From: an uncultured Olsenella sp.
Lineage (GTDB): Bacteria > Actinomycetota > Coriobacteriia > Coriobacteriales > Atopobiaceae
Length of the DNA stretch: 49,238 bases
Reading direction: 5' to 3'
NCBI GenBank assembly: GCA_947253595.1
Contig: CAMXZR010000002.1
Span: forward strand, 1 to 49,238
The translations under genes and the position numbers were made by a program. The notes under the pieces were generated by a model. That model did not search any database, was not told where the DNA came from, and saw nothing but the letters and a program-made list of their open reading frames with translations. Position 1 is the first letter of the stretch. The number at the start of each line of letters is the position of its first letter. Positions 43,452 to 49,238 of this stretch are shown one piece after another.

Positions 43452-43682
43452 ATGCAGACGATGGAGGAGGTGGACCGCATCGCCACTGAGGCGGCGGTCG
43501 CGGCGGCCGACAGGCACCACGGGAGGGACGCGACCTGCGGGGAGTGCTGGTGGTACGTAAGCAGCCCCGGGGCGTGCAGGGACGGTTGCGGGCTCTGCAC
43601 GGTGTCGGCGCAGATAGTGCCGAGGAGGGTCGAGGACGCGTGCGCGGCCGACGAGGCGTGCGCGCTGTTCGAGGAGGCATAG
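43452..43682 (+). CDS. Cys-rich small protein, 76 aa
   Basis: An N-terminal helix (MEEVDRIATEAAVAAADRHH) precedes a cysteine-rich centre (CGECWWYVSSPGACRDGCGL) with seven Cys in about 45 residues, perhaps a zinc or disulfide fold. The protein ends with an acidic helix. A hairpin follows its stop. Function unknown. Confidence 0.65.
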   Translation: MQTMEEVDRIATEAAVAAADRHHGRDATCGECWWYVSSPGACRDGCGLCTVSAQIVPRRVEDACAADEACALFEEA

Positions 43683-43687
43683 CTGGA

Positions 43688-43711
43688 CGGGCGGGGTCTC
43701 GGCCCCGCCCG
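43688..43711 (+). terminator. Hairpin between the Cys-rich and ParB-like genes
   Basis: A perfect 9-bp stem CGGGCGGGG/CCCCGCCCG with a 6-nt loop TCTCGG lies directly after the stop of the 76-aa gene. No T-run follows. It could attenuate transcription or protect RNA before the ParB-Mom pair, whose first gene has its own strong ribosome binding site. Confidence 0.45.
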
Positions 43712-43732
43712 ACGATACGCTTGGAGGAGCGG

Positions 43733-44326
43733 ATGGCAGTGGGATACGAGATAGAGCAGGTCCCCATCGGGGACCTGAGGCCGTACGAGAAGAACGCGAA
43801 GGAGCACACGCGCGAGCAGCTCGACGCCGTGGAGGCGTCCATCAGGGAGTTCGGCTTCCGCAACCCCGTGCTCGCGTGGCACGCCGCTGACGGCGCGGCA
43901 GAGATCGTGGCCGGGCACGCCAGGGTCGAGGCGGCGCACGGGCTGGGCATGGCCAAGGTCCCCGTGATGTTCGTGGACGACCTGACCGACGCCCAGAGGA
44001 GGGCGCTCACGCTGGCGGACAACCAGACCACCATGATGACGGGGTGGGACGAGGACACGCTGTCCTACGAGCTGGACGTGCTGGCCGGGGACTTCGACAT
44101 GGCGGGCTTCGGGTTCGACTTGGAAGCGTCTGAAGATGGCTTCGGTACCGACTTCGAGATACCGGACGGGGACGCGCCGCAGGCCAAGTCGATGGAGCTT
44201 CAGTTCACGGAGGAGCAGTGGGAGCTGGTTCAGCGCGTGCTTGAGACGGTCGAGCCGGTCATGACGGGCGGCAACGGCAATGGCAACAAGGTCTGCGAGG
44301 TGTGCCGCCTATGGGAAGGGCGCTAG
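43733..44326 (+). CDS. ParB/Srx-fold (ParB N-terminal domain) phage protein
   Basis: 197 aa with GGAGGAG before the ATG. The ParB-like domain covers about 5-100: VPIGDLRPYEKNAKEHTREQ, SIREFGFRNPVL, EIVAGHARVEAAHGLGM with the GHAR motif at 61-64, and LTLADNQTTMMTGWD. The C-terminal part is acidic with a helix (FTEEQWELVQRVLE) and a CEVC pair at the end. Phage ParB-like proteins can bind CTP or act as nucleases and often accompany DNA modification enzymes. Here the Mom-like gene starts inside its last 16 bases, so the two are coupled. Confidence 0.82.
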   Translation: MAVGYEIEQVPIGDLRPYEKNAKEHTREQLDAVEASIREFGFRNPVLAWHAADGAAEIVAGHARVEAAHGLGMAKVPVMFVDDLTDAQRRALTLADNQTTMMTGWDEDTLSYELDVLAGDFDMAGFGFDLEASEDGFGTDFEIPDGDAPQAKSMELQFTEEQWELVQRVLETVEPVMTGGNGNGNKVCEVCRLWEGR

Positions 44327-44760
44327 ACGTCGAGCTTCGCGTGATTCCGGCCAAGGTGGCCAACCCGTTCGTCAAGCGGGTTCACTACAGCGGCAAGGTG
44401 GTGAACAACAGTTGCCTCCACTTCGGGGCCTTTCTGAACGGGCGGCTCCACGGCGTCATGAGCTTCGGCCCGCCCACCGACAAGCGCAAGGTTCTAGGGC
44501 TGGTGGAGGGCACGCCGTGGAACGGGATGCTTGAGCTTAACCGGATGGCCTTCGACCCTGTGCTGCCGAGGAACAGCGAGAGCAGGTGCATAGCGGTGGC
44601 CATGCGGCTGCTGAAGAAGAACGCGCCACACGTGAAGTGGGTTCTGAGCTTCGCGGACGGTTGCCAGTGTGGCGACGGCACCATCTACCGCGCCTCCGGC
44701 TTCGTGCTCACCGGAATAAAGCAGAACGACACGTTGCGGAAAGACCCTCGGGGGGGGTGA
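44311..44760 (+). CDS. Mom-like DNA hypermodification protein, N-terminal part (frame broken at poly-G)
   Basis: Mom of phage Mu turns adenine in DNA into N6-carbamoylmethyl-adenine and blocks many restriction enzymes. The 149 residues read here carry the family's typical features: VHYSGKVVNNSCLHFGAF, HGVMSFGPPTDKRK, MLELNRMAFDPVLPRNSESR, LSFADGCQCGDGTIYRASGF. After LTGIKQNDTLRKDP the frame enters a run of eight G (44750-44757) and stops at once. The rest of the protein continues in the -1 frame (44757-44981). ATG 44311 is preferred over GTG 44302. The family name rests on recalled similarity; no search was run. Confidence 0.72.
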   Translation: MGRALDVELRVIPAKVANPFVKRVHYSGKVVNNSCLHFGAFLNGRLHGVMSFGPPTDKRKVLGLVEGTPWNGMLELNRMAFDPVLPRNSESRCIAVAMRLLKKNAPHVKWVLSFADGCQCGDGTIYRASGFVLTGIKQNDTLRKDPRGG

Positions 44761-44981
44761 TTCACAGCATCGCGGCCTACCATCAGGGAAGGCAGAAGGA
44801 GTTCAGCGGGTACGAGAAGGTGAACGGTTACCAGCTCCGCTACATCTACTTCATCGACAAGGAGTGGCGGGGGCGGCTGACGGTTCCGGAGATACCGTTC
44901 AGCCGGATAGACGAGATTGGCGCGGGGATGTACAAGGGCGAGCAGGTTTCCGTTGCGGAGCGCCGCGCGGATGTGGGATAA
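44757..44981 (+). CDS. Mom-like protein, C-terminal part in the -1 frame
   Basis: In frame after a -1 shift at the G8 run: HSIAAYHQGRQKEFSGYEKV, then QLRYIYFIDKEWRGRLTVPE and IPFSRIDEIGAGMYKGEQ, a conserved C-terminal block of Mom-like proteins as I remember them. There is no start codon with a ribosome binding site of its own. With one more G, the two parts would join into one protein of about 223 aa, the usual size (Mu Mom is about 230). Confidence 0.68.
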   Translation: MIHSIAAYHQGRQKEFSGYEKVNGYQLRYIYFIDKEWRGRLTVPEIPFSRIDEIGAGMYKGEQVSVAERRADVG

Positions 44982-44988
44982 TGGCCGC

Positions 44989-45064
44989 GCGGCGGTAGTT
45001 CAAGCAGGAGAATACCCGGCACCCAGCCGGGAGACGGCGGCGCAATCCCGACCCCTCCGCTCCA
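44989..45064 (+). tRNA. Degenerate tRNA-like element (tRNA-Gly CCC-like)
   Basis: It folds as a cloverleaf. Acceptor GCGGCGG/CCTCCGC with one mismatch (one unpaired C next to it), TA spacer, D arm GTTC/GAAT, a perfect anticodon stem CCCGG/CCGGG with loop CACCCAG (CCC at 45022-45024), T arm GGCGG/CCGAC with one mismatch, discriminator T and an encoded CCA end. Against a working tRNA: A instead of U at position 33, and CG instead of TT in the T-loop. It may be a decayed phage tRNA or a structured leader. Confidence 0.45.
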
Positions 45065-45072
45065 TCGAAGTG

Positions 45073-45099
45073 AAAGGCCCCTTTTCGGAGGGGCCTTTT
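45073..45099 (+). terminator. Rho-independent terminator of the early operon
   Basis: A 10-bp stem AAAGGCCCCT/AGGGGCCTTT with a 6-nt loop, followed by a T-run that extends the stem arm (T at 45096-45099). It is the strongest terminator in the arm. It closes the long early operon right after the tRNA-like element and separates it from the packaging genes. Confidence 0.85.
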
Positions 45100-45283
45100 C
45101 CTATTCAAGAGCGACCGCAAGATGTGAGTGAGCGCACGGGGAAGGAGCGGGAGCGGCTGACCGGCCGCGTCGCGGAGCTCGACGAGGGGTAGCGCAGCCA
45201 CCGGGTGACGCCCCGCGAGACGCATCGGCCCCAGAGGGGCGTCGCCGTGGAACGGCGTCTCACGCCTGGAGGACCATCGGGCC
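45100..45283. other. Early/late boundary region with an inverted repeat
   Basis: 184 bp between the terminator and the HNH gene. It contains a doubtful 22-codon ORF (GTG 45124 to TAG 45192) and an 8-bp inverted repeat, GACGCCCC (45207-45214) with GGGGCGTC (45236-45243). I see no clear promoter. GGAGG about 10 nt before ATG 45284 serves the HNH gene. A cos site or late promoter could lie here, but nothing proves it. Confidence 0.35.
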
Positions 45284-45574
45284 ATGGGCAAGAGGCGCGA
45301 CATATGGGGCGGCAACGGGAACGCGAAGCGCAAGCTGACGGCGAGGCTTCGCAAGGAGGGCAGGCCGTGCGCGCTCTGCGGCATGCCGATAGACTACGAC
45401 CTCCCGGCAGGTCACCCGTGGAGCTTCGAGCTGGACCACATCGTGCCGCTGTCGCGCGGAGGGGCGCCTTACGACTACGCGAACGTGCAGGCGGCGCACC
45501 GCATCTGCAACGAGCGCAAGGGCAACCGCATGGCCGGCGCGGCGACGGAGATACGGCGCACGAGGCTCTGGTAG
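45284..45574 (+). CDS. Terminase-associated HNH endonuclease
   Basis: 96 aa, a complete minimal HNH protein. CALC at 29-32, ELDHIVPLSRGG with Asp51-His52, Tyr-Ala-Asn67, AHRICN with His72/Cys75/Asn76, and KGN. HNH proteins directly before P27-type small terminases help the large terminase cut cos ends in several HK97-like phages; the same job is likely here from gene order. Confidence 0.88.
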   Translation: MGKRRDIWGGNGNAKRKLTARLRKEGRPCALCGMPIDYDLPAGHPWSFELDHIVPLSRGGAPYDYANVQAAHRICNERKGNRMAGAATEIRRTRLW

Positions 45575-45593
45575 CGCCGTGGAGGGCACGCGC

Positions 45594-45740
45594 ATGACGT
45601 TCGGCACGTTTGCCGCATGCGGTCTGTTGCGTGGCATTGGCGGCGTCCTGCGAGGCCAGGGGGGCGTTGCCCCCGGTGGTGGGTCGCTGGGCCCGCCCAG
45701 TGGGATAGGGCCGATTTCCCCGCAGGCCCCCGGGGCATAG
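45594..45740 (+). CDS. Small Gly/Pro-rich protein, 48 aa
   Basis: ATG with GGAGGG nine bases before. TFGTFAACGLLRGIGGVLRG is followed by a Gly/Pro-rich tail ending SGIGPISPQAPGA. Two strong small hairpins, GGGGGC-GTT-GCCCCC (45660-45674) and CTGGGC-CC-GCCCAG (45687-45700), lie inside it, so the region may matter as DNA or RNA rather than as protein. No family recognised. Confidence 0.4.
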   Translation: MTFGTFAACGLLRGIGGVLRGQGGVAPGGGSLGPPSGIGPISPQAPGA

Positions 45741-45788
45741 GGGGGCATCTCACGCCGCCCGTACCATCCCCCTCAGAGGGAGGGCGGA

Positions 45789-46235
45789 ATGGTCACCATG
45801 CCAGATGACATAGCGGCAGACCCGGTGCAGGGCGCCGTGTGGGCGTGCATCGCCCCCGAGGGCAACGGCTTCGCCGAGGCCGACGTGCCGGCGCTGCGCC
45901 ACCTCTGCTTCTGGCACGCGGTGGCCCGCCAGGCCGAGCAGTCCATCCTGCGAGGCGACGGGCAGATAAGCATCTTCGACAAGGTGGGCGTCAAGCCCTT
46001 CAGCGGCCCCGACGGGCGCAAGCTCGGCATGTACCGCAAGACCCCGGCTCTTGCGGTCCTCAAGGAGGCGAGCGCCGAGATTCGCGCGCTCAGCGACATG
46101 CTCGGCCTCACGCCCTCGGCGAGGGCTCGCATGGGGGCGGCCCAGGCCCCGCAGGTCGAGACGGAGCACGGCAGGAAGCTCGCCGTCGTGCTCGGCGACA
46201 GGGCCGAGAAGGAGCGCAAGGCGGCGGGCGCATGA
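45789..46235 (+). CDS. Terminase small subunit, P27 family
   Basis: Recognises phage DNA and starts packaging. 148 aa. A helical protein with HLCFWHAVARQAEQ, DKVGVKPFSGPDGRKLGMY and the family's characteristic ADMLGLTPSARARMG-like segment (here LSDMLGLTPSARARMG at about 101-116), then a charged tail. GGGAGGGCGGA precedes ATG 45789; a second Met lies three codons on. The TGA overlaps the ATG of the large subunit. Confidence 0.88.
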   Translation: MVTMPDDIAADPVQGAVWACIAPEGNGFAEADVPALRHLCFWHAVARQAEQSILRGDGQISIFDKVGVKPFSGPDGRKLGMYRKTPALAVLKEASAEIRALSDMLGLTPSARARMGAAQAPQVETEHGRKLAVVLGDRAEKERKAAGA

Positions 46236-47659
46236 GGGCGCGGCAGACGCCGACCTTCGAGGCCAACGTCCCGGAGGACCTGTCTGGCGACGGGAAGATG
46301 GCCACGTTGCTCGCCTCTGCGTACTTCGGCGAGCCGATGGAGTGGCAGCCGCACATCCTGGACGTCCTGCTGGCGCGCGACGAGCATGACAAGTACCTCG
46401 TCTCCGAGGCGGGCATATCCATCCCGCGCCAGAACGGAAAGAGCTGGGACGTTCGCGCCCGCTGCCTCTACGGGGCCGTGGCCAACGGCGAGAAGATTCT
46501 CTACACCTGCCACCACGGCGACACCTCGGACGAGATGTTCCAGGAGCTGTGCCGCCCCTTCGAGGACGAGGACGAGCCCGAGCTCCGTGCGCTCCTCAGG
46601 CACGTGCGCAAGACCAACGGCAAGCAGGCAATCGTCCTCAAGAACGGCGGGCTCATTCGCTTCACCACGCGCACCGACTCGGGCGGTCGAGGCAAGAGCT
46701 TCGACGTGCTGATCATAGACGAGGCGCAGGAGCTGACCGACTCGCAGCAGGCGGCGCTGCTCCCCGCGATCTCGGCGGGCAAGAAGAAGAACCCGCAGAC
46801 CATCTACCTCGGGACGCCGCCAGACACCAAGTGCCTGGGGACCGTCTTCCGCCACCTGCACGACGAGGTCCACAAGGGCGAGTCGTCCATGGCGTGGGTC
46901 GAGTGGGGCGCCGGCGAGGTCGGCGACAAGCGCGACCGCAGCAGGTGGTTCGAGTTCAACCCGTCGCTCGGCTCGCTGCTCAACGTCAGGTCGGTGGAGA
47001 GCGAGTGCAACCAGATGACCTCCGAGACCTTCGCCCGCGAGCGGCTCGGCTGGTGGTCGCCCGTCGCCGGGCGCCTCGAGCCAGCCCTGGACGCCAAGAG
47101 GTGGGACGAGGCGGAGAGGCCAGGCGCGATGGATGGAGGGAAGCTCGCCTTCGGCGTCAAGTTCTCTGCCGACGGCAGGGGCGTCGCGATTTCCTGGGCA
47201 AGGGCCGAGAGGGGCGGTGGCTCCTACGTCGAGCTGTACGACGTGATGGGCGCTGCGGCAGGCACCGCCGGGATAGCCGACACGCTCCTGCGCAACAGGG
47301 CGGAGATCGCCGCCGTCTGCATCGACGGCAGGGACGGGCGAGACGTGCTCGTGCAGAGGCTCCTCGACGGCGGGTTTCCCAAGAGGGCGGTCGTGGACTG
47401 CACCTCGGCGACCGTCCAGGCGGCGGCGTCGATGGTGCGCGACGAGCTGGCGGCGGGGACCCTGACGCACATCGCCTCGCCCGCGCTCGACGCGTCGGCC
47501 AGGGGGTGCGTCAGGAGGGCCATAGGCAGCAACGGCGGCTGGGGCTTCGGCGACGGCGAGGGGTGCAGGGCCACCCCCATCGAGTCGGCGAGCCTCGCGC
47601 TCTGGGCGGCAAGGACCACTAGGAGAGACCCCAGGAGGGTGCAGGAGGCGAGCTTCTGA
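46232..47659 (+). CDS. Terminase large subunit
   Basis: ATPase and nuclease that pumps DNA into the prohead. 475 aa. The Walker A variant is IPRQNGKS (64-71), with Arg/Gln in place of the usual Gly residues as in many large terminases. Walker B is DVLIIDEAQEL (158-168) with Asp163-Glu164. The coupling motif is YLGTPP. In the nuclease domain, acidic residues are seen in FGVKFSADGRGVAISWA, VCIDGRDGRD and near the end. ATG overlaps the small-subunit stop; TGA overlaps the portal ATG. Confidence 0.93.
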   Translation: MRARQTPTFEANVPEDLSGDGKMATLLASAYFGEPMEWQPHILDVLLARDEHDKYLVSEAGISIPRQNGKSWDVRARCLYGAVANGEKILYTCHHGDTSDEMFQELCRPFEDEDEPELRALLRHVRKTNGKQAIVLKNGGLIRFTTRTDSGGRGKSFDVLIIDEAQELTDSQQAALLPAISAGKKKNPQTIYLGTPPDTKCLGTVFRHLHDEVHKGESSMAWVEWGAGEVGDKRDRSRWFEFNPSLGSLLNVRSVESECNQMTSETFARERLGWWSPVAGRLEPALDAKRWDEAERPGAMDGGKLAFGVKFSADGRGVAISWARAERGGGSYVELYDVMGAAAGTAGIADTLLRNRAEIAAVCIDGRDGRDVLVQRLLDGGFPKRAVVDCTSATVQAAASMVRDELAAGTLTHIASPALDASARGCVRRAIGSNGGWGFGDGEGCRATPIESASLALWAARTTRRDPRRVQEASF

Positions 47660-49077
47660 TGGAAGTCGATGTCAATTCCGAGCTGGCTGGCAGGGCGGCT
47701 GCGGCGGTCGGGCTCACGACCGACGAGGCGGCAGCGGTCAGGGAGCTGGTCGAGGTGTGGCGCAAGAGGCGCGAGCGGAACCTTCTGCGCGAGCGCTACT
47801 ACCTCGGGCACGTGAGGGTCAGGGACCTCGGCATATCGATGCCCGAGAGCCTCGCAAGAAAGATAGACCCGAGGGTGGACTGGCCGAGGAAGGCCGTCCA
47901 CGCCCTCGCCGACCGCTCCGTGCTCGACGGCTTCACGACGCTGGACGAGGCCACGGAGGAAGAGCTGAGGCGCGTCTACGAGGCCAACTCGATGGGCGCG
48001 CTCTACCGCAAGAACCTCATCGGCGAGCTCAAGCACTGCTGCGGCTTCTGGGCCGTCACAGACCGTGGGGGCGGCTTCCCGGCCATCTCCGCCTACCCCG
48101 CCACGGCGGCGGCCGCGACGTGGGACTGGGAGAGCAAGCGCATCGGGGCGGGCCTCGTGGTGGTGGAAACCCGCAGGCGCCCCGGCAGCGACGAGCGCGC
48201 ACCTTCGGTCATGCGCCTGTTCACAGACGATGCGGTGACCACGCTCACGGAGGCTGGCGGCAGGTGGCGCGCCGAGCGCGTGGAGCACGGCATGGGCCGC
48301 TGCCTCATGGAGCCGATGGCCCACGGGGCGACGCTCGAGCGCCCCTTTGGCACGTCGCGCATATCCCGCGCCGTCATGAGCATCACCGACGACGCGATCA
48401 GGCAGAGGGCGCGCATGGAGGTGGCCGCCGAGTCATCGACCCTGCCGCAGACCTGGCTCCTCGGCACGTACAGCCGCATCACCAACGACGACAACAGGTA
48501 CGACGCGTCGATGGGCGCCATCAACGAGGTCACCAAGGACGTGGACGGCGACTCCCCGACCGTCTGGCAGGGGGCGCAGCTCCAGATGGCCCCGCTGGTC
48601 GAATACCTGAGGCAGCTGGCGTGCCAGATGTCCTCGGTGACCGACGTGCCCGTGTCCTTCTTCGGCGTGTCGAGCGACAACCCGAGCTCCGCCGAGGCCA
48701 TCGCCGCGTCGATAGAGCCGCTCGTCATCGACGCCAAGAACCTCAACGCCGCCAACGGCGAGGCGCTGGTCAACGTCGCCCACATGGCGCTGGCCGTGCT
48801 GCATGGCACCGACTTCGAGGCGGAGCGCTCGGCGGGCCACGGCGTCACTGCCAAGTTCATGGCCCCGGCCTACCCGTCCGTGGTGAGCCAGTCCGACGCC
48901 CTGCTCAAGCAGGTACAGGCGCTCCCGAAGCTGGCGGAGTCCGACGTGGCCCTGGAGGTGCTGGGCTACACGGGTGAGCAGCGCCTGCGCATCAACTCCG
49001 ACGCCCGCAGGGCGCAGGCCAGGGCCGCGCTTGCCGGGAGCCTTCAGGCGACGGGGCAGGGCGATGGCAGAGCTTAG
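47659..49077 (+). CDS. Portal protein, SPP1 gp6 type
   Basis: Forms the ring at the capsid vertex through which DNA passes. 472 aa, normal length. Typical segments: RRERNLLRERYYLGHVRVRD, VDWPRKAVHALADRSVLDGF, NLIGELKHCCGFWAVT, AESSTLPQTWLLGTY and DVPVSFFGVSSDNPSSAEAI, the conserved stem/wing region of actinophage portals. ATG overlaps the terminase stop by one base. The next gene starts inside its last 14 bases. Confidence 0.92.
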   Translation: MEVDVNSELAGRAAAAVGLTTDEAAAVRELVEVWRKRRERNLLRERYYLGHVRVRDLGISMPESLARKIDPRVDWPRKAVHALADRSVLDGFTTLDEATEEELRRVYEANSMGALYRKNLIGELKHCCGFWAVTDRGGGFPAISAYPATAAAATWDWESKRIGAGLVVVETRRRPGSDERAPSVMRLFTDDAVTTLTEAGGRWRAERVEHGMGRCLMEPMAHGATLERPFGTSRISRAVMSITDDAIRQRARMEVAAESSTLPQTWLLGTYSRITNDDNRYDASMGAINEVTKDVDGDSPTVWQGAQLQMAPLVEYLRQLACQMSSVTDVPVSFFGVSSDNPSSAEAIAASIEPLVIDAKNLNAANGEALVNVAHMALAVLHGTDFEAERSAGHGVTAKFMAPAYPSVVSQSDALLKQVQALPKLAESDVALEVLGYTGEQRLRINSDARRAQARAALAGSLQATGQGDGRA

Positions 49078-49238
49078 CCGCAGGGCGCTCGAGGACTACG
49101 ACGCGCGCCTCTCCGATGTGGCCGAGGCGGCGGGGGAGGCTGCGGCGCAAGCCTACGACGCCATGCGCGCCGCCGACCTCAACGCCTCGGTGGAGGAGGT
49201 CAGGGAGGGCGCCATAGCGATAGTGGACGCCGTGCTGG
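49064..49238 (+). CDS. Probable minor head (MuF-like) protein, N-terminal fragment
   Basis: 58 codons up to the window end. AELSRRALEDYDARLSDVAE is followed by an Ala-rich helix, AAQAYDAMRAADL. The position directly after the portal and the helical start fit a minor head or head-morphogenesis protein, but no catalytic or family motif lies in the visible part. The gene is cut by the end of the sequence. Confidence 0.6.
   Translation, partial: MAELSRRALEDYDARLSDVAEAAGEAAAQAYDAMRAADLNASVEEVREGAIAIVDAVL

Overview
The window is one perfect palindrome. Every base x is complementary to base 49239-x, with no spacer and no mismatch seen, and the axis lies between 24619 and 24620. It therefore holds one 24,619-bp segment twice, head to head. 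I describe the right arm (24620-49238) in full and list the left arm (1-24619) as mirror copies. I think the symmetry is most probably a fold-back or assembly artefact. Both truB copies are beheaded at the axis, both copies of the essential genes dnaG and rpoD are base-identical, and the axis sits in a short natural palindrome inside truB. Nothing else in the annotation depends on whether the duplication is real.

The real unit is a chromosome/prophage junction from a high-GC Gram-positive bacterium. The primase, the sigma-A with its acidic N-terminal region, and the strong use of ATGA/GTGA/TTGA overlaps suggest Actinomycetota, probably Coriobacteriia (Olsenella/Atopobiaceae-like). That placement is inference. 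Host part: truB (3' half) - ribF - dnaG - rpoD, tightly coupled, then a GC-rich hairpin, a tRNA promoter and tRNA-Asn(GTT).

A temperate tailed phage is integrated at the 3' half of tRNA-Asn. From the junction outward come: a large serine recombinase whose stop codon is the antisense of the tRNA anticodon loop; a lysogeny segment (small proteins, a membrane-anchored protein, a 55-aa protein, a CI-like repressor); a divergent operator region; and a long rightward early operon. That operon holds Cro, an HTH/zinc protein, a PD-(D/E)XK nuclease, DUF1351, an ERF annealase, SSB, a replisome organiser with an internal iteron origin, HNH, methyltransferase and zinc-ribbon proteins, a Lar-like protein, a ParB-like protein and a Mom-like DNA modification protein. 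A tRNA-like element and a strong terminator follow, then the packaging/head start: HNH, TerS (P27), TerL, SPP1-type portal and the first 58 codons of a probable minor head protein. Capsid, tail and lysis genes lie beyond the window.

Most interesting points: (i) the palindrome; (ii) a replication-origin candidate inside the replisome organiser gene, with 3.5 iterons of about 35 bp followed by three back-to-back perfect hairpins; (iii) a Mom-like gene split by an 8-G run, which suggests phase variation, frameshifting or an indel error; (iv) a 31-codon scar of a C5-cytosine methyltransferase; (v) an S24-type repressor with Cys/Arg in place of the Ser/Lys dyad; (vi) a phage gene cut by an in-frame amber codon; (vii) a degenerate tRNA-like element before the late genes.
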